DNA from: DATAOG01 sp963840925
GTDB lineage: Bacteria; Pseudomonadota; Alphaproteobacteria; Geminicoccales; Geminicoccaceae
Assembly (NCBI GenBank): GCA_963840925.1
Contig: CAWJAY010000021.1
Location: 71,034 to 135,033 of the forward strand
DNA: 64,000 bases
Direction: 5' to 3'
The position numbers and the translations under genes were made by a program. Below are positions 16,823 through 25,736 of this stretch, piece after piece. A model generated the notes under the pieces. That model ran no database searches. It was given only the letters and a program-made list of their open reading frames with translations, and was not told where the DNA came from. Each line of letters starts with the position of its first letter. Positions within the stretch are counted from its first letter, which is position 1.

Positions 16823-18217
16823 ATGCGGATCTTGGGTGGTCCCGGCAGCGTGAGGGCAGCTGCGGTCGCGTTGGCCCTTTGCTGCCTGTCGGCCAGCGCG
16901 CTGGCGCAGATGGGCGACCTGGTCGACCGCTCGAAGCTCCGGGTCTGCGCCGATCCCGCCAATCTGCCCTACTCCAACCAGGCGGGCGAAGGCTTCGAGA
17001 ACCGGATCGCCGAGCTGTTCGCTGGCAAGCTCGGGGTCGAGGTCGCCTACACCTGGTATCCGCAGACCACGGGCTTCGTGCGCAACACGCTCAATGCCGG
17101 CGCCTGCGACCTCGTGATCGGCGTCCCGGTGCCCAACGAGCTGATGCAGACGACCAACCCCTACTACCGCTCGAGCTACGCGCTGGTCCAGCGTGCCGAT
17201 GCCGAGCCCAAGATCGGCTCGCTGCACGACCCGGCGCTCGCCGACCGCAAGATCGGCGCGGTCGCCCGCACCCCGCCGGTCACTCTGCTCGCGCAGCGCG
17301 GCCTGATCCGCAACCTGGTGCCCTATCAGCTGGTGGTCGACACCCGGTTCGAGAGTCCCGGCCGGCAGATGGTCGAGGACGTCGCCGCCGGGACGATCGA
17401 CGTTGGCATCCTCTGGGGACCGATCGCCGGCTACTGGGCCAAGCAGCAGCCGGAAGCGCTCGAGGTGACGCCGCTGGTCGGGGAGGAGAAAGGGCTGCGG
17501 CTGGATTTCCGGATGGCGATGGGGCTGCGCCGCAACGAGCCGGACTGGAAGCGCGAGCTCAACGAGCTTTTGGCCGCGAACGGCGACGCGATCGAGGCGA
17601 TCCTGCTCGACTACGGCATCCCGCTGCTCGACGAGCAGGGCCAGCCGATCGCGGCCAAGGCCGAAAAGCAGGGGCGGCTCGAGACGGTGCCGGAGCCCGC
17701 CGGCTACCGGCTCGCCGACTACCGCAGCCCCGTGCCCGGCTCGCTCGCCGGTGCCAGCGTCGTGACCACCGCCGAACTCCAGGCGCTGATCGCGGCCGGC
17801 GGGGTGCGCCTGATCGACGTGCTGCCGGCGCCGCGCGAGCCTGAGAACCGCCCGGCCGGCAGCGTCTGGCGGCCGCAACGCCGCGACCATATCCCCGGCA
17901 GCGTCTGGCTGCCCAACGTCGGCTACGGCGAGCTATCGGCCGAGTTCGCGACCTGGTTTCGCGACAATTTGGCGCGGCTTACGGAGGGCGATCGATCGCA
18001 CCCGCTCGTCTTCTACTGCCAGGCGAATTGCTGGATGTCCTGGAACGCCGCCAAGCGAGCGCTCGAATATGGCTACCGCCGAGTCGTCTGGTATCCCGAG
18101 GGCACCGACGGCTGGCGGGCGGCCGGCTTGCCGCTGGTGGCCGCGGCGCCGGAGCCGATGCCGGACTTCCTGTCGGCGCCGAGCCGGACGGCCACCGTCG
18201 GCGAAGGCTCCGGCTGA
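16823..18217 (+). CDS. xoxJ: XoxJ-type periplasmic binding protein fused to a PQQ-associated rhodanese-like CxxxCW domain
   Basis: Start ATG 16823 is 5 nt after the cytochrome stop, and a signal peptide (AAAVALALCCLSASALAQ) follows. Residues ~30-270 form a solute-binding-like domain typical of XoxJ (KLRVCADPANLPYSNQAGEG, then VIGVPVPNELMQTTNPYYRS). Residues ~310-440 are a rhodanese-like domain with FYCQANCWMSWNAAKRALEY, the CxxxCW signature of a family that in many PQQ loci is a separate protein. The total is 464 residues. XoxJ is thought to interact with or activate XoxF. The fusion argues that both domains act on the same periplasmic partner. Confidence 0.85.
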   Translation: MRILGGPGSVRAAAVALALCCLSASALAQMGDLVDRSKLRVCADPANLPYSNQAGEGFENRIAELFAGKLGVEVAYTWYPQTTGFVRNTLNAGACDLVIGVPVPNELMQTTNPYYRSSYALVQRADAEPKIGSLHDPALADRKIGAVARTPPVTLLAQRGLIRNLVPYQLVVDTRFESPGRQMVEDVAAGTIDVGILWGPIAGYWAKQQPEALEVTPLVGEEKGLRLDFRMAMGLRRNEPDWKRELNELLAANGDAIEAILLDYGIPLLDEQGQPIAAKAEKQGRLETVPEPAGYRLADYRSPVPGSLAGASVVTTAELQALIAAGGVRLIDVLPAPREPENRPAGSVWRPQRRDHIPGSVWLPNVGYGELSAEFATWFRDNLARLTEGDRSHPLVFYCQANCWMSWNAAKRALEYGYRRVVWYPEGTDGWRAAGLPLVAAAPEPMPDFLSAPSRTATVGEGSG

Positions 18218-18407
18218 GCCGCTGTGCCCTGGCGACCGATGCACGCGACGGTTTTGGCATTAGCTGATCTGATTGGATCGACAAGAACATACGATTTGTA
18301 CTTATTGAAGTCGGTCACTACGTTACGGTTCCAGTTAGCCTAAGGGCGTTCTGTCTACGGGCTGATGGATCGCGGCCGGTGGTGGCCGCGCAAACGAGGA
18401 GGCTGTT
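18218..18407 (+). promoter_or_regulatory. AT-richer leader upstream of pqqA
   Basis: The 190 nt between xoxJ and pqqA are visibly AT-richer than the neighbours (e.g. GAACATACGATTTGTACTTA near 18286-18305). This is where a pqqA promoter would be expected. I cannot choose a specific -35/-10 pair with confidence. AGGAGG lies just before the pqqA start. Confidence 0.35.
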
Positions 18408-18485
18408 ATGCAGTGGACGACCCCGAAGATCGTTGAGATCGCTTGCGGTTGCGAGATCAACGCCTACTTCCCGGCCGACCTCTGA
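18408..18485 (+). CDS. pqqA: PQQ precursor peptide PqqA
   Basis: This is a 25-residue peptide starting at ATG 18408 behind a strong GAGGAGG. It contains Glu16-Ile-Asn-Ala-Tyr20, the conserved ExxxY in which PqqE cross-links Glu and Tyr to begin PQQ synthesis. The N-terminal WTTPKIVEI is typical of PqqA. Unusually, the residues before the Glu are Cys-Gly-Cys (13-15). It is too short for routine gene callers. The pqqE gene follows 58 nt later. Confidence 0.93.
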   Translation: MQWTTPKIVEIACGCEINAYFPADL

Positions 18486-18543
18486 GCCGGTAAGCTTGAG
18501 GGGCGGCGCGGCCGCCAGGTCCGCCGCCCCTGCGATTTCAGCC

Positions 18544-19709
18544 ATGTCCGGCGCCACCGAGCCGACCATCACCGTGCCGGCGCCGATGGTAATCGCGCCG
18601 CCGGTCTCGCTGCTGGCGGAACTCACGCATCGTTGCCCGCTCCAGTGCCCGTATTGCTCCAACCCGCTTGCCCTGGACAAGGCGGCGGTTGAGCTGGACA
18701 CCGACATTTGGCGGCGGGTGATCGAGGAGGCGGGCGCGCTCGGCGTCCTCCAGACCCATTTCTCGGGTGGCGAGCCGACGCTCCGGCGCGATCTACCGGA
18801 GCTGATCCGGCACGCGGTCGAGCTTGGCCAGTACACCAATCTGATCACGGCCGCGGTCCTGCTCGATCAGCCCAAGGTCGACGCGCTGGCCGAGGCTGGG
18901 CTCGACCACGTCCAGATCTCGCTCCAGGACAGCGAGCCCGGCAACGCCAATCGGATCGGCGGCTACAAGGACGGCCACGCCCGCAAGCTCGCGGTCGCAG
19001 GCCTGGTCCGCGCCGCGGGCCTGCCGCTCACGATCAATGCCGTCGTCCACCGTCAGAACCTCGACCATCTCGGCGCCATCATCGGTCTCGCAGTCGAACT
19101 CGGCGCCAAGCGGCTGGAGGTCGCGCACGTCCAATACTACGGCTGGGCGCTGATTAACCGCGCGGCGCTGATGCCGACCCGCGAGCAGACCGAGCGCTCG
19201 ATCGAGCTGGTCGAGGCGGCGCGCGCGCGCCTCAAGGGCGTGCTCGTGATCGACTACGTGGTCCCGGACTACTACGCCCGCTACCCCAAGCCCTGCATGG
19301 GCGGCTGGGCGCGGCAGAACCTGAACGTCACGCCGTCCGGCAAGGTTTTGCCCTGCCACGCCGCCGAAGGCATCGCGGGCCTCCGCTTCGACAACGTCAA
19401 GGACCGCCCCTGGCCGACATCTGGTATCGCGGCGATGCCTTCAACGCGTTCCGCGGCACCGATTGGATGGCCGAGCCCTGCCGCAGCTGCCCGCGCCGGT
19501 TCACCGACTACGGCGGCTGCCGCTGCCAGGCGTTCGCGATGACCGGCCGCGCCGAGGCGACCGATCCCGCCTGCTCGCTCTCGCCTCACCACCAGGAGCT
19601 GGTCGCGACCGCGGTGCGCGAGGCAGGAGCTTTGCCGCCCGAATTCGTCTATCGCCGGCCCGGCAACGCGACGCGCGCGGCCGCGCGAGAGACGGCGCCG
19701 GCCGGGTGA
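18544..19709 (+). CDS. pqqE: PQQ biosynthesis radical SAM protein PqqE (frame slip)
   Basis: The start is ATG 18544 (an ATG at 18586 is possible). The radical SAM CxxxCxxC is HRCPLQCPYCSNP, followed by FSGGEPTLRRDL. The SPASM auxiliary-cluster region includes PCMGGWARQNLNVTPSGKVL and, after the slip, EPCRSCPRRFTDYGGCRCQA. One C is missing in the run at 19407-19410. Restoring it continues as DIWYRGDAFNAFRGTDWM to the stop at 19709, giving about 388 residues. PqqE forms the Glu-Tyr C-C bond in PqqA, normally with the chaperone PqqD. No pqqB, pqqC or pqqD is visible in the window. Confidence 0.92.
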
Positions 19710-19713
19710 GAGC

Positions 19714-20217
19714 TCAGGATTTGCCGGTCCGGTAGACCGCGATCGCCTCCTCCAGGTCCTCCCGTTCCTCGCAGTCAGGGTGCTCGCCATCCTCGCTGTC
19801 GATCAGCCGCCGGCACTCCTCGTCGAGCCGCTCCAGCATCGCCTGCGCGTCCTGCAGCCGGTCCATTTCCAGGTAGGCTTCCCCCAGGTACTCGAGCGCA
19901 CCCAGGTTGTGCGGGTTCAAGCGCAGCGCTTTGTCGTAGAATTCGAGCGCCCGGTCGTAGGCGCCGAGCTTGCGGTAGGCGAAGCCCGAGAGGTTGTAAG
20001 CCTCGTCTTCCCAGGGCTGCTCCTCGATCACCCGCGCCATGTGCTCGATCACGGCCGGCCAGTCCTGCCGCTCGAAGGCCGCGACCCCGGCCGCAAAGAC
20101 GTCCGGGCCAGCGGCCGGCGGCGCGTCGCCGCTGCCGCCCATGATCGCGCCCGCCGGTGGCGCCGGGATCGCAGCCGCCAGCAGCGCCAGCAGGCCGAGG
20201 CTGTGCAAGGCTCGCAT
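19714..20217 (-). CDS. Secreted tetratricopeptide-repeat protein
   Basis: The start is ATG 20217 behind AGGAGG. The 167-residue protein has a signal peptide (LGLLALLAAAIPAPPAGA). Three to four TPR-like units follow, including NLSGFAYRKLGAYDRALEFY and DKALRLNPHNLGALEYLGEA. The C-terminus is acidic with a likely disulfide pair (DEECRRL, HPDCEER). TPR proteins mediate protein contacts; the partner is unknown. It converges with pqqE with only 4 nt between the stops. Confidence 0.75.
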   Translation of the reverse strand: MRALHSLGLLALLAAAIPAPPAGAIMGGSGDAPPAAGPDVFAAGVAAFERQDWPAVIEHMARVIEEQPWEDEAYNLSGFAYRKLGAYDRALEFYDKALRLNPHNLGALEYLGEAYLEMDRLQDAQAMLERLDEECRRLIDSEDGEHPDCEEREDLEEAIAVYRTGKS

Positions 20218-20325
20218 CGGATTCTCCCACCTCCTTTGCCCCGGCATTCTATACGCCGGCAGCGACAATCGGTAGGCTCGTGCTGGCCCGGACCGAGGCA
20301 ATGGCCACGATAGCGGAGATGGCCG

Positions 20326-20517
20326 ATGTACGAGCTGGTCGTGATCGCATGTCTGGTGAGCAAGCCGGCCAAATGCGAGGAGTTCTACCTGCCCTTCCAG
20401 CAGGCGACGAACGCCCTCCATTGTGCGCTGCAGGCCGAGTTCCAGCTCGTCCACTGGGCCGCGGAGCGCCCGGAGTGGCAGATCCGGCGCTGGACCTGCA
20501 GCGTGCCCAGGGCCTGA
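20326..20517 (+). CDS. Small conserved-looking cysteine-containing protein (63 aa)
   Basis: The gene starts at ATG 20326 with GGAGATGG upstream. The product contains four cysteines and Trp/Tyr/Phe-rich sequence (ACLVSKPAKCEEFYLPFQQ, ending VHWAAERPEWQIRRWTC). I recall similar short proteins with a CLV..P..CE....F pattern in alphaproteobacteria, annotated only as hypothetical. It ends 7 nt before the dehydrogenase gene at 20525 and is probably translated with it. The function is unknown. Confidence 0.55.
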   Translation: MYELVVIACLVSKPAKCEEFYLPFQQATNALHCALQAEFQLVHWAAERPEWQIRRWTCSVPRA

Positions 20518-20524
20518 GCCGATC

Positions 20525-21820
20525 ATGGCGCGGTGGTTGAAGGAGGGGATCAGCCAGGCGGCGGCCGACGAAGCCGACGCCAAGGTGCGCGCTACCGTGA
20601 CCGGCATTCTCGACAACGTCAGGCAGCGGGGCGATGCCGCCGTGCGCGAGCTTTCGGAGCGGTTCGACCATTGGTCGCCCGCGAGCTTTCGCCTGAGCGC
20701 TGCCGAGATCGAGGCCTGCATCGCCTCGCTCGGGACCCGGGTGATCGACGACATCCGCTTCGCGCAGGCGCAGATCCGCGGTTTCGCCGAGGTCCAGAAA
20801 GCGGCACTCCGGGATGTCGAGGTCGAGACCCTGCCGGGCGTGATCCTCGGCCACAAGAGCATCCCGGTGCAGGCGGTCGGCTGCTACGTCCCGGGCGGCC
20901 AGTATCCGATGGTCGCCTCCGCCCATATGAGCGTCGTCACCGCCAAGGTCGCGGGCGTGCCGCGGGTGATCGCCTGCGCGCCGCCCTATCGCGGCCGGCC
21001 CGCGGCCGCGATCGTCGCCGCGATGCATCTGGGCGGCGCGGACGAGATCTATGCGCTGGGCGGCGTCCAGGCGGTCGCCGCGATGGCGCTCGGCACCACC
21101 ACCATCGAGCCGGTCGACATGCTGGTCGGCCCCGGCAACGCCTACGTCGCCGAGGCCAAGCGCCAGCTGTTCGGCCGGGTCGGGATCGACCTGCTGGCAG
21201 GTCCGACCGAGACGCTGATCATCGCCGACGACAGCTGCGATGCCGAGATCTGCGCGACCGATCTGCTGGGCCAGGCCGAGCACGGGCCGACCTCGCCCGC
21301 GATCCTGCTGACCAATTCCGAAAAGCTCGCGCGCGAAACCATGGCCGAGGTCGAGCGCCAGCTGCAGCGGCTGCCGACCGCCGCGATCGCGGGCCGCGCC
21401 TGGGCCGACTACGGCCAGGTGATCGTCTGCGCCGACGCGGCCGAGATGGTGGCGGTGGCCGACCAGATCGCCTCTGAGCACGTCCAGGTCATGACCCGTT
21501 GTCCCGACTTTTTCCTCGAGCGCCTGACCAACTATGGTGCTTTGTTCCTTGGGCCGATGACCAACGTCGCCTATGGCGACAAGGTGATCGGCACCAACCA
21601 CACGCTGCCGACCCGGCGCGCGGCCCGCTACACCGGTGGCCTCTGGGTCGGCAAGTTCCTGAAGACCGTGACCTGGCAGCGGGTCACGACGCCCGCGGCG
21701 AGTGCCTTGATCGGCGAGTATTGCTCCAGGCTTTGCGCGCTGGAGGGCTTCGCCGGCCATCAGGAGCAGGCGGACCTGCGCGTGCGCCGCTACGGCGGCC
21801 GCAACGCGCCAGCGCACTGA
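20525..21820 (+). CDS. hpsN: HpsN-type sulfopropanediol 3-dehydrogenase (histidinol dehydrogenase family)
   Basis: The 431-residue protein is in the histidinol dehydrogenase family. It follows the HpsN pattern (VGCYVPGGQYPMVASAHMSV, LLGQAEHGPTSPAILL, TNHTLPTRRAARYTGGLWVG) rather than biosynthetic HisD. HpsN oxidises (R)-2,3-dihydroxypropane-1-sulfonate to (R)-sulfolactate with NAD. HisD-family catalytic residues (E and H of SEHVQVMT, H of GTNHTLPT, the H of QAEHG) are present. An SDR at 23273, the sort of enzyme that interconverts DHPS enantiomers, lies beyond an intervening PIN gene. The substrate remains an inference, since the family also acts on other diols. Confidence 0.75.
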   Translation: MARWLKEGISQAAADEADAKVRATVTGILDNVRQRGDAAVRELSERFDHWSPASFRLSAAEIEACIASLGTRVIDDIRFAQAQIRGFAEVQKAALRDVEVETLPGVILGHKSIPVQAVGCYVPGGQYPMVASAHMSVVTAKVAGVPRVIACAPPYRGRPAAAIVAAMHLGGADEIYALGGVQAVAAMALGTTTIEPVDMLVGPGNAYVAEAKRQLFGRVGIDLLAGPTETLIIADDSCDAEICATDLLGQAEHGPTSPAILLTNSEKLARETMAEVERQLQRLPTAAIAGRAWADYGQVIVCADAAEMVAVADQIASEHVQVMTRCPDFFLERLTNYGALFLGPMTNVAYGDKVIGTNHTLPTRRAARYTGGLWVGKFLKTVTWQRVTTPAASALIGEYCSRLCALEGFAGHQEQADLRVRRYGGRNAPAH

Positions 21821-21833
21821 GAGGTAGTCACTT

Positions 21834-23229
21834 GTGACCCTATCGATGCCCAACTTCACCTCCTATTCTACAATTCTCTTCATTGACAGCATGGTCGCGC
21901 TCGAGGCGAAACCGTTGCCGAAGCTCCCGTGGCATGAGATTGACCCCATTGGTTCAATTCTTCTGCTAGTCGTTCCCCAGGTGAATGTAGAGATCGACAA
22001 GCGCAAACGTGATGGGCGTCTGGGAAGACGGGCGAGAGAATTCAACAGGTTGATCAGTCCGGCCGCGGAATCTGCCTCGGCCACGCGAGTCTGTGAGGGT
22101 CCGCCTAACGTGGACATCGGAATTGCTGTTTGCGACCGTGTTGACTGGGGTGCGCTCGATGACCTCGACCCTGAACTAGCAGATGCTCGCATGGTAGCCC
22201 AAATCCTCAATGCGCGTGGCGTGGGGCTCGAGCGTAGCTTGCTGTTCAGTCACGACATGAACCCGCTCGCCATGGCCTCGCGCCACGGACTTAAGACGCG
22301 CAAGATGCCTGATCATTGGCTCCTTGAGCCGGAGCCCAGCCCACACGAGAAGGAACTGATGAAGCTGAAGGCACGGGTGAAGGAGTTGAGAATCAAAGCA
22401 GCCAAACCTTCAAACGGGCCTGACATTCAGCGTCGATGCGCCGTTGCAACTCTACCAGGTGCGATCTCTCTCTGACGAGCAGCAGGTCGAGGTGGTGAAC
22501 CGCGTACTTGCACAGAATCCGTGGCCCAGGCAGGACCTCGGAATCACTATGGCGCCGTTCGGCTACGATTCAAGCCTGGACGAACGCTATGAAAGATATC
22601 GCACGTCAATCGTACCCGCGCACGCATCGGCGCTTCATAGGCATCTTCAGAGGCACTATAGCCAGGTTCCGTTCTTACTTCTCGTCGAGAATATCGAGCA
22701 TATACAGGCCGAAAACCTCGTCGTGATTCTGACAGCGATCGGCGGTACTCTTCATGATCGCTTCATCTTGTATCCGTTCGACGGTCCAAGCGCGCCGCGG
22801 CCACGGAACTATGATCTCTTCCGGTCCGTCGCTAACCTCGATGTCGGGAGCTCGCGACAGCTGGTGGGCCGACACGATATCGAGTTCGCGGTGGGTCCAG
22901 ACCGCGGCCGCACGATCGAAGTTCATTGCGCTGATTTCCGACAGGGCCGGAGCTGGCGCTTCGAAGGGATTGCTACAATCGACCCCCACGCCGGAAGTCC
23001 GTTTAGCGTGGAGGTCAAGATCACGGCGTCGAATTTGATCGGATCAATCGATCAACACTTCGATCTTGAATACAAGAGCAAGATCGTTGCGCAGGATGAA
23101 TTGATTCGCCTAGACGAATTGAGGTATCATATAGCATTTCCGATGATGCGCCAATTCAATGAGGCGTTCAATGCGGACAACTTGGAGTGGTTCGATTTCG
23201 TCGACGGCGAGGACGAGGGGTCAGCTTGA
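21834..23229 (+). CDS. PIN-domain protein with large C-terminal domain (probably one gene split by a frame slip)
   Basis: The first part (21834-22475) is a PIN-like nuclease domain. It has Asp in ILFIDSMVALEAKPLPKLPW, Glu in VVPQVNVEIDKRKRDGR, DPELADARMVAQIL and FSHDMNPLAMASRHGL, and then a short coiled coil. The second part (22444-23229) is in another frame and begins within the first. Its upstream in-frame sequence (LTFSVDAPLQLYQVRSLSDE) looks like a continuation, so a one-base slip near 22415-22425 probably splits a protein of about 465 residues. The alternative is two overlapping genes. PIN domains cleave RNA. The region is clearly less GC-rich than its neighbours and separates hpsN from its SDR, suggesting recent acquisition. 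Confidence 0.65.
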
Positions 23230-23272
23230 TTCAGATGCCCCGATCGACCCCGAAGTCTTGGCTGGAGGACAG

Positions 23273-24025
23273 ATGAGCGTTCCCGTCACCCGGCTCGACG
23301 GCCAGCTCGCGCTGGTCAGTGGCGCCGGGCGCGGCATCGGCCGGGGTTGCGCGCTGGCGCTCGCGGCGGCCGGGGCGGAAGTGATCGCGCTGAGCCGGAC
23401 CGCAGCCGATCTGCTGTCGCTGGTCGGGGAGATCGAGGCCGCGGGCGGGCGCGCCCGGGCGCTGGTCTGCGACGTCACCGATACCGCGGTCGCCCGCGCC
23501 AACATCGAAGGCCTGGAGCGGCTCGACGTGCTGGTCAACAACGCCGGCAGCAACCAGCCGCAGCCGTTTCTCGAGGTCGAGGACGCGGTGCTCGACCGCC
23601 TGCTGGCGCTGAACCTGAAGGCCGCCTTCGTGGTGGCGCAGGCCGCCGCGCGGGTCATGGCCCGGACCGGCGGCGGCGCGATCGTCAACATGTCCTCGCA
23701 GATGGGCCACGTCGGCGGCGCGACCCGCACCGTCTACTGCGCGACCAAGCACGGCATCGAGGGCCTGACCAAGGCGATGGCGATCGATCTCGCGCCGCAC
23801 AGGATCCGGGTCAATTCGGTCGCGCCGACCTTCGTCGAGACGCCGCTCACCCGCCCGTTCCTCGACGATCCGGCGTTCAGGACCGCGGTCCTCGATCAGA
23901 TCCTGCTCGGCCGGCTCGCCTGCATCGACGAGGTCGCGGCCGCGGTCGTGTTCCTGGCCTCCCCGGCGGCCACGATGATCACCGGCGCCAGCCTGCTGGT
24001 CGACGGCGGCTGGACCGCGCACTAG
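23273..24025 (+). CDS. Short-chain dehydrogenase/reductase (SDR), possible partner of HpsN
   Basis: The start is ATG 23273 behind GGAGG. The 250-residue protein has the nucleotide-binding SGAGRGIGRG, the NNAG motif (LVNNAGSNQ), a catalytic Ser in NMSSQMGH and YCATK as YxxxK. The C-terminal MITGASLLVDGGWTAH is typical of classical SDRs. In sulfopropanediol degradation SDRs (HpsO/HpsP) oxidise the opposite enantiomer before HpsN acts, which fits the proximity. A sugar or polyol substrate is equally possible. Confidence 0.8.
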   Translation: MSVPVTRLDGQLALVSGAGRGIGRGCALALAAAGAEVIALSRTAADLLSLVGEIEAAGGRARALVCDVTDTAVARANIEGLERLDVLVNNAGSNQPQPFLEVEDAVLDRLLALNLKAAFVVAQAAARVMARTGGGAIVNMSSQMGHVGGATRTVYCATKHGIEGLTKAMAIDLAPHRIRVNSVAPTFVETPLTRPFLDDPAFRTAVLDQILLGRLACIDEVAAAVVFLASPAATMITGASLLVDGGWTAH

Positions 24026-24225
24026 CGGCGGCGGCCCGGCCGCTGGCCTGGCTGACAGTCGCCCTCGCGCTGCTCGTGCATTGGCTTTATACTTGTCTGC
24101 CGGCCACCGCGGGCCGAGCCGACGGCGTCGATCGAGACGTGGCCGTGTTGCGCGGCTCCGGGGCTTGACCCCGAGGCCGATCATCTCCGTACCCCCAATG
24201 AGTTAAATTGAATGGGAGACGTCGA

Positions 24226-24975
24226 ATGAAGCCGTTGTGGATGTTGATCGTGATCTGGCCGCTGACGCTGGTCGGCTCGGGCGCCTGGGCGGCCAGCGGG
24301 TTGACCGGCGACGAGCAGGAGATGCTGGACGAGCTGCTCGGCGCCGGTGTGGTCGGCAAGCCGGTCGCCGGCGCCCCGCTGACGCCGAAATTCGCGCCCC
24401 TCCAAGAGGGCACCTGGACCTACCAGATCGTGGGCGGCAAACAGGCTGGCCGGAACGAGCAGCACGTCATCAAGCGGCTCGAGGGCGACCCCTCGGGCGC
24501 CAGCTGGCGTTACGCGGTCGGCACCGATCGGGTGCTGTTCATCAAGCAGGCGGCCGACGGCAGCCTGACCTTCGTGGCCGACGAGGAGTTGGACCAGGGA
24601 GTGATCACACGGTACCGGCCGGCCCAGCCGGGGCTGCTCACCGGCCTCGCTCCGGGCGACAGCCGCAGCGCGAAGATCGCGGTCGAGGTCTCCGACCTGA
24701 GCGATCCCGACGACGTGAGCCACAAAGGCTCCCTCGACGTCACCTACAGCTATCTCGGCGCCTACAAGGTGACCACGCCCGCCGGGGCGTACGATGCCGC
24801 CCTGATCCGATGGACCTACAAAGGCAAGGTCGGGCCGGCCAAGGTCGAGGACACCCAATACCGCTTCTTCGCCGAGAACGTCGGCATGCTCGCCAGCGTC
24901 GACCAGCTCGAGGTCTCCGCGCTCCTGGTCTACCAAAACCATACCAAGTTCGGCAAAGTGCTCGCCCAGAAGTAG
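24226..24975 (+). CDS. Secreted protein of unknown function
   Basis: The ATG at 24226 gives a 249-residue protein with a signal peptide (PLWMLIVIWPLTLVGSGAWA). The mature domain is beta-rich with alternating polar/hydrophobic strands (TWTYQIVGGKQAGRNEQHVI, YSYLGAYKVTTPAGAYDAAL, TQYRFFAENVGMLASVDQLE). That pattern resembles DUF3108-like lipid-handling barrels, but I cannot assign a family. A TTG at 24208 is in frame. No operon partner is evident. Confidence 0.6.
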   Translation: MKPLWMLIVIWPLTLVGSGAWAASGLTGDEQEMLDELLGAGVVGKPVAGAPLTPKFAPLQEGTWTYQIVGGKQAGRNEQHVIKRLEGDPSGASWRYAVGTDRVLFIKQAADGSLTFVADEELDQGVITRYRPAQPGLLTGLAPGDSRSAKIAVEVSDLSDPDDVSHKGSLDVTYSYLGAYKVTTPAGAYDAALIRWTYKGKVGPAKVEDTQYRFFAENVGMLASVDQLEVSALLVYQNHTKFGKVLAQK

Positions 24976-25127
24976 GCAAGCAAGCGCTCGGCGCCGGCTC
25001 GCCGCCGCCGAGCCCGGTCTACCTCGTCGACCCCGAGGCGCGACTGCCGGCGGCCAAAGCTGCGCTCGTTCGTCGGGTTCGCCGCGCGCCGGCTGCGCGA
25101 GCGACGTTTCTGAGCTCCGCTCCGGCT

Positions 25128-25736
25128 TCAGGCCATCGCGCGGAAGGTCAGGTTGATGCGCGGGCCGACGGTCTGCGCGGTCTTGGGCAGCTGGTGCAGC
25201 CAGTGGTGCTGGGTGGAGCCCGCCATGATCAGGCACGAGCCGTGCGCCAGATCGAGCGACACCCGCTCACCCGAGCCTCGGTGCTTGAGCTGGAAGCGGC
25301 GGACCGCGCCCAGCGAGAAGCTTGCGATCACGGGGTCCCGGCCGAGGCCGGGCTCGTTGTCGGCGTGCCAGGAGACGCTGTCGCGGCCGTCGCGATAGAG
25401 GTTGAGCAGCACACTGTTGAACTTCTGGCCCGCCAGCGCCTCGGCGATCGCCTTCAGCTCGAGCAAAGTCGGGGTCCAGGGCGCCGGCACCAGCCGGATG
25501 CCGCTGTAGACGTACCCCGCCGCGCCATGCCAGGCGGTCAGCCGCGGAATCGGCAGTCGCCGGCCCATCACGGTCGCCACCTCCTGGCGCCAGTCGATCG
25601 TCGTCCGGAGCTGCCCGAGCAGCCGATCGGCGTCGGCTGGCGCCAGCGCCGCCGGATGGAGCAGGACCGTCCCGTCGCGAGGCAGCAGGTTGGCTGGTGC
25701 GCTACCCGCTGCGGAACAGGCGGTCGCCCTGCTCAT
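25128..25736 (-). CDS. AlkB-like alpha-ketoglutarate-dependent dioxygenase
   Basis: The 202-residue protein carries the Fe(II) ligands HxD in SWHADNEPGLG and the distal His in STQHHWLHQLPKT. The 2-oxoglutarate-binding Arg lies in GPRINLTFR. FNSVLLNLYRDGRDSVSWH is typical of the bacterial AlkB/ALKBH2-like group. It likely repairs alkylated DNA or RNA bases by oxidative demethylation. The start overlaps the stop of the HlyU-family gene by 35 nt, in the same orientation. Confidence 0.85.
   Translation of the reverse strand: MSRATACSAAGSAPANLLPRDGTVLLHPAALAPADADRLLGQLRTTIDWRQEVATVMGRRLPIPRLTAWHGAAGYVYSGIRLVPAPWTPTLLELKAIAEALAGQKFNSVLLNLYRDGRDSVSWHADNEPGLGRDPVIASFSLGAVRRFQLKHRGSGERVSLDLAHGSCLIMAGSTQHHWLHQLPKTAQTVGPRINLTFRAMA

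Noticed and set aside
20525..21820. Histidine biosynthesis gene hisD
   Set aside because: The CYVPGGQYPMVASAH and GGLWVGKFLKT sequences are those of the HpsN branch, and no other his gene is near.
20249..21859. 536-codon frame antisense to hpsN
   Set aside because: Shadow frame; the HpsN reading shows clear family motifs throughout.
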